DNA of 64,000 nucleotides from positions 2,513,501 through 2,577,500 of the forward strand of contig NZ_CP106735.1 of NCBI RefSeq assembly GCF_025639805.1. The letters run 5' to 3'. Below the pieces are notes generated by a model that ran no database searches, was not told where the DNA came from, and saw nothing but the letters and a program-made list of their open reading frames with translations. Origin of the DNA: Reichenbachiella carrageenanivorans. Its GTDB lineage: Bacteria; Bacteroidota; Bacteroidia; Cytophagales; Cyclobacteriaceae. The first letter of the stretch is position 1; each line of letters begins with the position of its first letter. Made by a program: the position numbers and the translations under genes. Shown here one piece after another: positions 43,956 through 52,871 of the stretch.

Positions 43956-45902
43956 TTATGGGGTGTAGGTCCAGATACCAAGTGGGGTGGAGTCTACTAC
44001 TGTGGCTTCCACTACTTCGAGGTCTACTTTGGTCTTTGTGATGCGGACGATCTGAAAAGTGATTTTTGGTGTACTCTTATTTTCCGCAGATATTTTCATT
44101 TGCACTTCTATTGTGTCATCTACATCAACGAGATCGGTGTTTTTAGTGATGCCGTCCATGGCTCGGGCGCTTCCTGTTTGGACTAGGGCATCTAGCCAGT
44201 GTTGTTTGTTGTCTTGGATCTCTTCTTGTTTTTGTGAGGCTTTGATCTGATTGTAGAGCTCATTAGAGGCAGCAGTTGAGTTTAGAGGCTGCAAGTCGGC
44301 CAAGCTATCCTTTTTCTTTGCAAGGTCTTTTTCCTTGCCGTAGGTTTCTGTCGCTGCTTGTACGAGTTGCTGGATGAGTTCTTTTTGTGTGAGCTTGAGC
44401 TTAGAGATGTTCTCTATGGCATATGCCGTCTGAAAGTCGAATTGTTTGAATTTCCAACTACTATTTTTTTTATCTGATTGTTCCGAGTCATTATTATCTT
44501 CCTTCCCAAACAACCAAGTAAAATCTCTCGATCCACTCACTTTGCCTACTTTGAGTGCGCCAGATAGTTTCATCTCGAATTCTTCATGGCTGCCAGTTTT
44601 GTAGTCTGATAAAAAACCTATGTCTTTTTTTGCGTCCTTCTGTGAATTCTTGATCGAGTCTTGGTTGATCTTGCTGGTACGAGTAGCTTCTATGGCTCCT
44701 TTTATGTTGTTATTTTTATCTCCAGCTTCTAGCTCTGCCTTGAGCCCTCCGCCAAATGTCACTTCATTTTTGTCTGCATTAGCGTCTTCGGCAAAGAGTT
44801 TATTTTCTATATCTTCTATACTTTCTTCGGCATCAGAGCTATCCATAGCACGATCCAAGACGCTTTTGTTCTTGTCTCCGTATATATAATTCAATCCATA
44901 ATAAATGGCGGCTGAGGAGGTGAGGCCACTAGGGTTGACTACGACTGTTTCCCAGTCGTTGAGGATGTCTCCTGTCACACGACCCGCTTTATAAAATCCA
45001 TAGGAGAGGAGTTGGGCAGTAGTGTCTCTGTTTGTACTCTCTGCACCTAAGAATACGTTGAGATCGGCCTTGCCTGATATTTCCTTGGAGATGTCCAGCG
45101 TGATGCCTGCTGTGGCCGAAAATTTCACACCTATGTGTGCATCTTCGGTGCTACTTGGCTTATCGTCTTTCTTTTCTTGCTCGGCTTCTAGCCCCAGTGA
45201 GACTGCTACTTTAGGATTGGATATGGGGATGTTGACTGTCAAATTACCGCTAAGCTTGGAGCCTTTGGTCCGTCCAAGAAATCTGGACATGCCTCTCATG
45301 ACCGTCGCGAGGACGGACTTGATGGGGTCTTTGTCTGCTTTAGGTTTTTCTGCTTCTGCTTTTATTTTGTTGATCTGGGTCGAGTCGAGGATGTTGTTTA
45401 GCATAAACTCTACACCCCAAGGGTTTACGACGGTAGTGGCATCGTTTTCACAAGCATGTTGCGTCATCAAGTCATGATTGAGGTCAGGATATGGTGTCTC
45501 GTTCATGCTGTCCAGTAGTAGGGCATTTTCACTTTCTGGGATAGCCGCTGTTTTACCCGCTTTGCCGTCCTCCATGGCTTTGGCCCTGGGAAGAGCTTCG
45601 GCTTGTTTGGCCGGAGGTGTATGGGTTTTTTCTTTGTTGGTTTTCTGATGGAAAAGATTTGGCCAAGGGTCGTGAATGTTGGCTTCTTTTTTTGATGGAG
45701 GTATAAGAGGATTAGGTGTTTGTCCTTCTTTCTCAAAACTGGGTTGTGCAAACAGACTTCTCCAGTAGTCATTTTGAATGTCTTCTGTTTCCTTGGTATC
45801 TTTTTCTGTAGGAGCTAGAGGGCCGATACGACCCTGTGTTTTATTAGTACTGGTGTTTTGACGAGGCTTAGGGTCGAGGTTGGGTTTCTTCTGATATTGC
45901 AT
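43956..45902 (-). CDS. Candidate eCIS cargo/effector, 648 aa, unknown fold
   Basis: No signal peptide and no known domain. The first 130 residues are polar, Pro/Lys/Thr-rich and probably disordered, resembling the leaders of proteins packaged in contractile injection tubes. They contain a duplicated motif: DYWRSLFAQ at 45-53 and DPWPNLFHQ at 78-86, each with TP 15-16 residues after the Trp. The middle (about 200-470) has alternating beta-strands rich in Gly (GNLTVNIPISNPKVAVSLGLE, IGVKFSATAGITLDIS, VTFGGGLKAELEAG), suggesting a barrel or pore-like fold. A charged coiled-coil-like part (about 505-580) and a final beta domain follow. It is divergent from the eCIS ATPase gene with 117 bp between them. 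The cargo role is inferred from the leader and location; a structural or regulatory role is an alternative. Confidence 0.55.
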   Translation of the reverse strand: MQYQKKPNLDPKPRQNTSTNKTQGRIGPLAPTEKDTKETEDIQNDYWRSLFAQPSFEKEGQTPNPLIPPSKKEANIHDPWPNLFHQKTNKEKTHTPPAKQAEALPRAKAMEDGKAGKTAAIPESENALLLDSMNETPYPDLNHDLMTQHACENDATTVVNPWGVEFMLNNILDSTQINKIKAEAEKPKADKDPIKSVLATVMRGMSRFLGRTKGSKLSGNLTVNIPISNPKVAVSLGLEAEQEKKDDKPSSTEDAHIGVKFSATAGITLDISKEISGKADLNVFLGAESTNRDTTAQLLSYGFYKAGRVTGDILNDWETVVVNPSGLTSSAAIYYGLNYIYGDKNKSVLDRAMDSSDAEESIEDIENKLFAEDANADKNEVTFGGGLKAELEAGDKNNNIKGAIEATRTSKINQDSIKNSQKDAKKDIGFLSDYKTGSHEEFEMKLSGALKVGKVSGSRDFTWLFGKEDNNDSEQSDKKNSSWKFKQFDFQTAYAIENISKLKLTQKELIQQLVQAATETYGKEKDLAKKKDSLADLQPLNSTAASNELYNQIKASQKQEEIQDNKQHWLDALVQTGSARAMDGITKNTDLVDVDDTIEVQMKISAENKSTPKITFQIVRITKTKVDLEVVEATVVDSTPLGIWTYTP

Positions 45903-46019
45903 GAATCAATAGGGGATAATTGATGATACCAAATTAAGGAGTTTGGGTGATAGTAACAATAATCTTACTTTATTTACAGGTCGAAAAATCATGGTTTTTG
46001 AGTCATAAAATTTCAATGA

Positions 46020-47351
46020 ATGTTGGTGAATAGTACTTTGTCTTTAGAAAGTGATATTAATTGGGTTAGGCAAGGGATATCCCTTCGGGTGGATCAATTT
46101 TTTAATCAAAAAGAGTTTAAAAACGAGCTGTTTGAAATGGCGCCAAAGGTGGAGAATTCTGATGTCTATGCTAAACTTCTGTTTGAGTATAATCTGACAC
46201 TAGGTGAGCGGTTTGTGTTGGTTTTGTCATTGATGCCTTCGTTGTTTCCGGGTGCTTTGGATAAGCTAAGGGTAACTAATCCAGATACAGGGCAGGTTTA
46301 TTCGGAGTTTGGCGGTGCTTACGTAGGGGCTGGTGTATTGGTGCCTACTGTCGAGACAGCTATTTTTTTATTGGCTGGCAGTAATATCTCTCATAGGATG
46401 GAGGTACAGGATCTTCTGGGGAGAAGTGGAAGGCTGGTCAAACACAACTTGGTTTGTCTGGATGAAGTAGTGCAAGGCATGCCTCCTATGAGTGCCACCT
46501 TGTACCCTACCAATGAATGCCTACACAAAATATTCAGGGGAGAAGACTACCACCCCAACTACAGTAGCTCATTTCCCGCACAGCGATTGGAGACGGGGCT
46601 GGATTGGGAAGACTTGGTGTTGTCTTATGACACCTTCGATGCACTGCAAGAGCTGGACGCTTGGCTGATGCACCATCAGGAAATGCAGGCTTTGCACGAA
46701 GTGTCCAAAAAATTCAAAAGAGGCTATCGAGCTCTTTTTTACGGGCCGTCAGGTACCGGCAAGACCCTGACAGCCTCGCTGTTGGGTAAAAAATACGGGC
46801 GTGAGGTGTACCATGTAGACCTAGCCATGATGGTATCTAAGTTCATCGGAGAGACTGAAAAGAACCTGAAAAACATCTTTGATACAGCCGAAAATAAGGA
46901 TTGGATCTTGTTTTTTGATGAGGCCGATGCACTTTTTGGCAAGCGTACGCAGGCCAGTAGTTCCAACGACAGGCATGCCAATCAAGAGGTGTCTTATTTG
47001 CTACAGCGAATAGAAGACTATCCGGGATTGATCATACTGGCCTCCAATCTAAAATCCAATATGGACCAGGCCTTTCAAAGAAGATTTCAGTCTATGGTTT
47101 ATTTTCCGATCCCTTCAGAATATGAGCGGCAAGCCTTGTGGGAAAAGGCTTTTTCGGCGTATCTCACCCTGGATGACGAAGTAGACCTGAGGCACATCGC
47201 CAAGCGACATGAGCTCACGGGGGGAGCCATCAGCAATGTGTTGCGCTACTGTACCCTGATGGCACTCAAGCGAAATGCTAAAAACGTGCAGGCTGATGAA
47301 CTCGATGAAGGCATCCGCAGAGAACTGAAGAAGGACGGTAAGACGATGTAG
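46020..47351 (+). CDS. AAA+ ATPase of the contractile injection system
   Basis: A 443-residue ATPase of the type found in nearly all eCIS loci (Afp15/Pvc15-like). The N-terminal 215 residues are family-specific. The AAA+ core has Walker A GPSGTGKT (242-249, Lys248), Walker B ILFFDEAD (Asp300, Glu301), sensor 1 LASN, and the arginine-finger region QAFQRRFQ. The C-terminal lid includes HELTGGAISNVLRYC. Its exact role is unsettled; assembly or disassembly of the particle is the usual proposal. It lies about 9 kb from the structural genes, on the same strand, with a minus-strand block between. ATG 46020 was chosen because the ATG at 46016 runs into a stop after five codons. Confidence 0.88.
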   Translation: MLVNSTLSLESDINWVRQGISLRVDQFFNQKEFKNELFEMAPKVENSDVYAKLLFEYNLTLGERFVLVLSLMPSLFPGALDKLRVTNPDTGQVYSEFGGAYVGAGVLVPTVETAIFLLAGSNISHRMEVQDLLGRSGRLVKHNLVCLDEVVQGMPPMSATLYPTNECLHKIFRGEDYHPNYSSSFPAQRLETGLDWEDLVLSYDTFDALQELDAWLMHHQEMQALHEVSKKFKRGYRALFYGPSGTGKTLTASLLGKKYGREVYHVDLAMMVSKFIGETEKNLKNIFDTAENKDWILFFDEADALFGKRTQASSSNDRHANQEVSYLLQRIEDYPGLIILASNLKSNMDQAFQRRFQSMVYFPIPSEYERQALWEKAFSAYLTLDDEVDLRHIAKRHELTGGAISNVLRYCTLMALKRNAKNVQADELDEGIRRELKKDGKTM

Positions 47352-47443
47352 CTGGTGGACAGAGTTGGTGTTGAGGTGCTGCCTTTGCCAGTCGGCATGA
47401 CTTTTTCGCCTTGGTTTTCAAGTCTTGATCGAACCTTTCATTT

Positions 47444-48631
47444 TCATTCAAACATCTTTCCTTTGTCGGTCGTTTGTAAAATTGTGATTGACTGATTCGT
47501 CACTACATTGGCAGTGCCATGTACCAGAAGATGGTCTTGTGCTGTGATGCTGATCACATGGCCTATGTCGTCTCCATTCCCTCCAAAGGAAGTTTCCCAA
47601 TCTATCGCTCCTTCTCTGCTCCATTTGGATAAGTAAATGTCTTTGTTTTCAGGGCCTGTGGATTGATAGCCAGTGACATAGTATCCACCCGTAGGGGAAC
47701 TAATGGCATGAAATAGCTCATAAGAACTGCTCCGCTCGTTGGTTAATAGGTTGTTTATTTGCACGCCATTGCGGTATGAAAACTGGACGAGCATGCCCGA
47801 TGTTTCTCCATTTGCAGTAGTGCTGCCAGAGATGAGATAGCTTCCAAAATCCGAACTCAGCGTATAGGCCTTGTCCTGCTTATTGTTGTTCAATCCGATT
47901 TGTGTGGTGCTCACTTTGAGGCCTGAGGTATTGAGTACATTGAGTGAGACGGAGGTTTCGGTTTCTGTAGAGCTGTTTTGTGAGCCTACCCATAGGATTC
48001 TGTCTGTAGCTACCTGTGCCAATCCTACCACATTGGCATTGGTGGATAGGAGTCCGTAGGATGTTTTCCAGATGGTACTATAGTCATTTGCGTCTAGTAA
48101 GTAGACAATATTGTCTGTGATATCATTGCCATTGGATATTTGAGCCGCTACTACATATCCCACCCCTTCTTCTAGTCTCATGATTTTGGGCAGTACTTCG
48201 TTGGCGCCAGCTATGCCTAAGGACAGGCTGTCTATGTCATTTCCTTCGAGGTCTGTTTTCCACAACACGAGGTCTTGATCGCCATTGCTGGTGGTCATAT
48301 GGCCTGCGATGATGATGGACTGGTCTTGTACGATCATGTCTGACGCTACGGCAGCATGATTAGTGCCGATTTCTCGGAACCAGTCCGTATTGCCATAGGC
48401 GTCTGTTCGGAATAGAAAGTAGCTGCTAGTCAGGGTGTTATTAGGGTTTTTTGTAGCCAATACGATTTGTCCGCCATCTGAGAGGGCGTGAACCGTGCTT
48501 AGTTCTTCACGAGAGGCACCTCCTACGAATTTTTGAAAGAATTCGTCAGTGTTGTCGATGGAAGGTTCGTCTATGGTGCAGCTGGTAAAGATCGCGGCAA
48601 CCATCAGAAAGGATAAGCAAATATTGCGCAT
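47444..48631 (-). CDS. Lipoprotein with beta-propeller-like repeats
   Basis: A 395-residue lipoprotein (lipobox FTSC, Cys about 18). The body is made of about seven repeats with patterns such as DGGQIVLATKNPN..SSYFLFRTDAYGNTDWFREIG and TGGYYVTGYQSTGPENKDIYLSKWSREGAIDWETSFGG. These are typical of predicted beta-propellers in Bacteroidota (delta-60-like repeats). An upstream in-frame ATG at 48715 would add 28 residues before the signal peptide, so 48631 is preferred. It is the last gene of the minus-strand block that contains the STAND protein; its function is unknown and could be a surface sensor or binding protein. Confidence 0.75.
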   Translation of the reverse strand: MRNICLSFLMVAAIFTSCTIDEPSIDNTDEFFQKFVGGASREELSTVHALSDGGQIVLATKNPNNTLTSSYFLFRTDAYGNTDWFREIGTNHAAVASDMIVQDQSIIIAGHMTTSNGDQDLVLWKTDLEGNDIDSLSLGIAGANEVLPKIMRLEEGVGYVVAAQISNGNDITDNIVYLLDANDYSTIWKTSYGLLSTNANVVGLAQVATDRILWVGSQNSSTETETSVSLNVLNTSGLKVSTTQIGLNNNKQDKAYTLSSDFGSYLISGSTTANGETSGMLVQFSYRNGVQINNLLTNERSSSYELFHAISSPTGGYYVTGYQSTGPENKDIYLSKWSREGAIDWETSFGGNGDDIGHVISITAQDHLLVHGTANVVTNQSITILQTTDKGKMFE

Positions 48632-48744
48632 GGTATGGTCTGGTTTATAGGTGGTGTTGGTTGGTCGTTTGAGACTCATGCCAGTCGAATGGCAAGTCGT
48701 GATTTTGTGTGACATTGAAAAACGGTCAGGTGGTGTAGGAGTGA

Positions 48745-49839
48745 TTAATTGGTTTTTCGTTTGAGTACTTTGGGTTTGTATATCGGGATCGCGTAGCCTA
48801 GTTTGAGGCTGAAACTATTGAGTGAAAAGTCGTTGCTCACATAGTTGTAGTCGTAAATCAATTCGGTATTGTCGAATCGAGTAGTGGGGTTGGCAACATT
48901 AATTAACCCATAGCTGTAGCTGATCAGCCCAGTGAAATATCCAGGGCCTACAATTCCTTTCCAATTAAACCCTAGACCAAAGTCAATCAGCATATTCAGC
49001 TTTTCACGTTGTGCTAAGATGTCTATTGATGGGCCTACCACTGTTTGGTTACCTAATATCTCGCCCATGTTGTCTGAGCGAGAAGGAGTTGCATTAGCAC
49101 TTAGCAGGTACTGAAAGGACAGGGTCGCTTGGGTGTATAGCCTGAATTTAGAATTGGTAATATAAAATTTGGCCCCGACAGGGAGCCCTACCCAGGTGGA
49201 CTTTTCTAAGTAGTCTAAGGTGGAATAGCCGAACTGTTCTTTTTGATACTCATATTGTGTGGTCTGGTAGTCTAGCCCTGTGATCAGAGATAAGTGATCC
49301 CAGATAGCAAATTCTACAGAGATGCCACCTGTGATGCCAATACCAGAGGAATATTTGCCTAGCGAGGTGCTGGTGTTGTCGAGGCTGTAGTTATTTTGTA
49401 CATGTACAAACGAAGAGTTGAGTCCTACATGTAAACCAAAAAGCAATATGGGTTTGGTTCTAAAGGTACCATACAACTGGATGAATTCGGGCGGGTCTTG
49501 GTTTTCATCTACTTTGTACTCAGGATCCATTTTCAAGAGTAGTTTCATGTATTTTTCTGCTTCTTGATTTTCATTGAAATACAAATAGGTAATAGCCAAT
49601 AGGCGATAGCCTCTGATTCTGGTTTCAGCTGTCACTCTGGAGTTTTCAAGGCATGCTGGTAGTTTGGAACGAATGTCCTCAATTTGACCAGATCGGTACG
49701 ATTGTTCTGCCTCGCTTACGCAGTTGCTATTTTCTTTCTGTGGTTTTTGGGCAAACGTTAGATGACTACACAAAATCAACAGCACATATAGGCAGAAAGT
49801 GTAAGCGGTTTTTTGGTGGGTGGTTTTCATTATTTTCAT
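48745..49839 (-). CDS. PorT-like outer-membrane beta-barrel protein with N-terminal TPR
   Basis: A 364-residue protein with a signal peptide (ending LTFAQK), a TPR-like helical segment (about 40-110, RGYRLLAITYLYFNENQEAEKYMKLLLKMDP) and an eight-strand outer-membrane barrel of the PorT/OMP_b-brl_2 type (about 130-364, with alternating strands and aromatic girdles). The start is taken at ATG 49839, which shares one base with the stop of the STAND gene (TAATG) and implies translational coupling. This combination of TPR and barrel often accompanies large signalling proteins in Bacteroidota. Its connection to the STAND protein is inferred from the overlap. Confidence 0.78.
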   Translation of the reverse strand: MKIMKTTHQKTAYTFCLYVLLILCSHLTFAQKPQKENSNCVSEAEQSYRSGQIEDIRSKLPACLENSRVTAETRIRGYRLLAITYLYFNENQEAEKYMKLLLKMDPEYKVDENQDPPEFIQLYGTFRTKPILLFGLHVGLNSSFVHVQNNYSLDNTSTSLGKYSSGIGITGGISVEFAIWDHLSLITGLDYQTTQYEYQKEQFGYSTLDYLEKSTWVGLPVGAKFYITNSKFRLYTQATLSFQYLLSANATPSRSDNMGEILGNQTVVGPSIDILAQREKLNMLIDFGLGFNWKGIVGPGYFTGLISYSYGLINVANPTTRFDNTELIYDYNYVSNDFSLNSFSLKLGYAIPIYKPKVLKRKTN

Positions 49840-52832
49840 TAATTGTATGTCGTGCAAAAGCTGGTTTCAGGTCGTGCGATATCTTCGCCTACATAGTGTT
49901 TCCAGTCGGTATCACTGAAAGCCAGGTCAGCACCCAGCAAGTCACAAATTTCTATGGCCATGTCATGGGTTTTGGTTGGCCATGTTTTGATGTGGTAGTC
50001 CCGACTCCCTGCCCAGAGGTTGGAGCCATCGTGTGTGAATACGATAGACCAAACCCAGTCGTCGTGATCTCTCAGTATAATAGGTGCGTCGTCTAGGTGC
50101 TCTAAGTCCCACATCCTAACGGTTTTGTCAAAACTACCAGATGCCATGATTTTACCCGCTTGATCAAAAACAATTTGATTGACCCGGGCGTTGTGCACAC
50201 GCAATATTTTTGGTGGCAGCGTTTGATCTTTTCCGTTGTACAGGTGGATTTTTCCTTCTTCATCTCCTACGGCTAAGTAAGTAGCGTTGGGGCTGAATTG
50301 AACTGCGTATAAAGGGATGCTTTGGTCTATAATGACTTCTGGAGGAGTAGAGCCGTCTAGGAAGTATCTGACCAGTTGACCATTTTCTTGTGCGGCCAGT
50401 ACACTGTTGGAACCGGGATCTATGGTGAGTGCATTTATCTTGTTTTCACCATCGGATAGCGGCACAAAGACTCCGTCTGAAAGGAGCATGATTTTATTGC
50501 TAGACCCAACGGCTAATAATTTTCCATCTTTTGTGTAGGACAAAAACCAGGTGTCTGTCCAATTCGTGGGAATCGTTTTTGGTTTGTCGTCGGATTGACT
50601 CAAGTCGTATTCTTCTATATATCTAAAAAGTCCTCCGCAAGCGAGTCTGTTTTCGTCGGGGCTGAGTGCTAGCGATTTGTTCACTTTCACGCCTTTCGAT
50701 TGGCTGATGGTTGTGGTGTTGGACTGATTTCCATTGATATCCCATTTGAGTATGGTGCCATCGCTTCCTGTGGAGTATATGCACTCGTTTTTAGCTGAGG
50801 AAATAAGGGCTCGAACATTTTGATCATGTTTGGTCTGATCAAATCTTTCAGGGTCAGTATTCAAAGCCTTTAGTGCATAATACAGTCCGTCGTAGATGTC
50901 GGGGTCGTTGGCGGTGCCATGATTCGATTGATTGAACTGATAGGCCAGACTGGCTACATAACCTTCCTTTTCAGGTGTTGTGATTTGCAGCGATTTGATG
51001 GCCATGGCTTTGCCGAGAGATCGAAGTCTTAGACTTTTGGCTTCTTCTGCATTTTGTATAGCGATTCCGCCCATGGAGTCAGCTTCAAGTTTTGCTAGTT
51101 CGGCTTCCAACTTTTTAGTCATAGCGTGAGACTGTGCTTTTCTGGCTTTTTCAGCACTTTTCTCTGCTTTTATTGCACTTATTTCCGCCTTTTCTCCCTC
51201 TTCTACTGCTTTCTTTTGGGCTTCTAGGGCTTTTAGGGTTTCTAGTTCAGCCCGCTCGCTTTCTTCTGATGCATAATAAAATGCGACAAAGGCACAGAAG
51301 CAAACAAACAACATGAGTGTGCCGAATTTTCTGGCGTTGTTTATTTTTCTCTTTTGATTTCTCTCATTGATGCGTTTTTTTCTTTCATATTCTTCGTCAC
51401 TATGATCTAAAAATAGAATGGTACGCTCGTAGGCGGGGTCATATCTGAGGCCCCAATGCATGGTGGGTTGTTGTTCTTTCTTCCAGTTTTGAGCCAATAG
51501 AAGCCCAGGAGGTGTCCATAGACCTTCTTTGCCTTCTTGATGCATGGCCGCTGCGGTGGCTAGTGATAAATACAATTTTACAGATTCGGCTTCTTCGTCT
51601 ACCCACTCAGCTAGCTCTACCCAGTTTCTCATCAAGCTTTCATGAGAAATGTCAATGATGGTGTCGTCTTCAAACTTTATCTGGCCAGAAGGTAGGAGTA
51701 GTGATCGGCCCGGCCTTCTGAATTGTTCTACAATGGCGACGACCTCTTCTTTGCTGGCACCCACTATTTGTGATATATCCTTCAGTGTAGTAGGTCGCCT
51801 TACACCTCTGCCATCTTCCCCTTTTTCAGTGATGCATTTAAAGATGCGCTTGCATAGTTGAAGTTCTTTGTGATTGAGATCACCGTAAGCTTCACGTGCA
51901 TGTTTGGATAGTGCATTCTTCATTCCGCCTATCGCTTCGTAGTCAGATATGGCTATTGATTGTTCTCCAGACTGATTTTTTTTCCAGTAGTCAAATGTGC
52001 GCATGAGCGCATGCTGCATAATGGGCAATTGATCTGAATCGTCGCCCACTTCATCTAGGATTTTTTCAACTAAGTCATCTTCTACCTTGGCATTCATAAA
52101 ATGAATAGGCCCTCTAATGGCTTTTTCTTTTTCTTCTCTTGTCAGCTGAGGAATGAGGTATTGACTGCTATTGATCGCACTTGTGAGTTGGGGAAACCGA
52201 GCGCAATCCCCAATGAAATCAGCTCTGATCGCGATGACAATGTGTACAGGCATTTCTTTTTGGGCGATGGTAGCCGTCAATAGATCCATCAAAGTTTTTA
52301 CCGAATGGTAGGCATCATTGCTTTCCTGGGCAAACCTGAAAACTTCCTCGAATTGATCAATGAAGAGTAGGTGTTTCTTTTTGTTTTTTTTGAGTTTACC
52401 GTTTAATAGTTTAAATAATCTTTCTGGTTTTTTCCAGATCGTACGTTCTAGTTTGTCTATTTTTTCCTCTGTTTTGCTTGCGTCATTGTCAGATTCATCG
52501 TCTTTTTTCAGTATGCTGTTGTATATGCCTCTAGCAAGGCTTCTTGTGGGGGCGTGTCCAGGAGTAATAGACATCACGTTCCATCGATCTTTGTCGTTTG
52601 TGTCGGGATTGATCATGTCAGACAATACGCCACAAGACATGAAGGATGATTTGCCGACTCCTGAGGCTCCGATTACGGCGATGAACCCTTTTTCTTTTAT
52701 CTGTTTGATGACATAATCCACCTGAGTTTCCCTGCCGAAGAATAGCTCTGCTTCATCGGATTTGAAAGGGCGAAGTCCTGGAAATGGGTTGCTGATTTTA
52801 CTAGTTGTGATAGGTGTTTCGGTTGTTGGCAT
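49839..52832 (-). CDS. Membrane-anchored nSTAND1 NTPase with WD40 repeats
   Basis: A 997-residue STAND-class signalling NTPase. It opens with NPFPGLRPFKSDEAELFFGRE, the typical nSTAND1 entry, then Walker A GASGVGKSS (55-63) and Walker B LLFIDQFEE (155-163). A helical and winged-helix region runs to about 480. A single membrane helix (about 503-522), an Ala/Glu/Lys coiled coil (about 525-600) and a WD40 propeller (about 665-985, e.g. MASGSFDKTVRMWDLEH) follow. There is no signal peptide, so the NTPase would be in the cytoplasm and the propeller in the periplasm. STAND proteins act as ligand-triggered oligomerising switches in stress, death or defence pathways. No effector domain is fused. It shares the minus-strand block with the 1089-aa gene, 39 bp upstream. 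Confidence 0.88.
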   Translation of the reverse strand: MPTTETPITTSKISNPFPGLRPFKSDEAELFFGRETQVDYVIKQIKEKGFIAVIGASGVGKSSFMSCGVLSDMINPDTNDKDRWNVMSITPGHAPTRSLARGIYNSILKKDDESDNDASKTEEKIDKLERTIWKKPERLFKLLNGKLKKNKKKHLLFIDQFEEVFRFAQESNDAYHSVKTLMDLLTATIAQKEMPVHIVIAIRADFIGDCARFPQLTSAINSSQYLIPQLTREEKEKAIRGPIHFMNAKVEDDLVEKILDEVGDDSDQLPIMQHALMRTFDYWKKNQSGEQSIAISDYEAIGGMKNALSKHAREAYGDLNHKELQLCKRIFKCITEKGEDGRGVRRPTTLKDISQIVGASKEEVVAIVEQFRRPGRSLLLPSGQIKFEDDTIIDISHESLMRNWVELAEWVDEEAESVKLYLSLATAAAMHQEGKEGLWTPPGLLLAQNWKKEQQPTMHWGLRYDPAYERTILFLDHSDEEYERKKRINERNQKRKINNARKFGTLMLFVCFCAFVAFYYASEESERAELETLKALEAQKKAVEEGEKAEISAIKAEKSAEKARKAQSHAMTKKLEAELAKLEADSMGGIAIQNAEEAKSLRLRSLGKAMAIKSLQITTPEKEGYVASLAYQFNQSNHGTANDPDIYDGLYYALKALNTDPERFDQTKHDQNVRALISSAKNECIYSTGSDGTILKWDINGNQSNTTTISQSKGVKVNKSLALSPDENRLACGGLFRYIEEYDLSQSDDKPKTIPTNWTDTWFLSYTKDGKLLAVGSSNKIMLLSDGVFVPLSDGENKINALTIDPGSNSVLAAQENGQLVRYFLDGSTPPEVIIDQSIPLYAVQFSPNATYLAVGDEEGKIHLYNGKDQTLPPKILRVHNARVNQIVFDQAGKIMASGSFDKTVRMWDLEHLDDAPIILRDHDDWVWSIVFTHDGSNLWAGSRDYHIKTWPTKTHDMAIEICDLLGADLAFSDTDWKHYVGEDIARPETSFCTTYN

Positions 52833-52871
52833 AATTAAATCTGGTGGTTGGTTGACGGTAATGAAGTATTG

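Noticed and set aside
45022..45477. A 151-codon plus-strand frame inside the cargo candidate
   Set aside because: Antisense shadow. The minus-strand frame is longer, properly spaced from its neighbours and has an ordered domain pattern.
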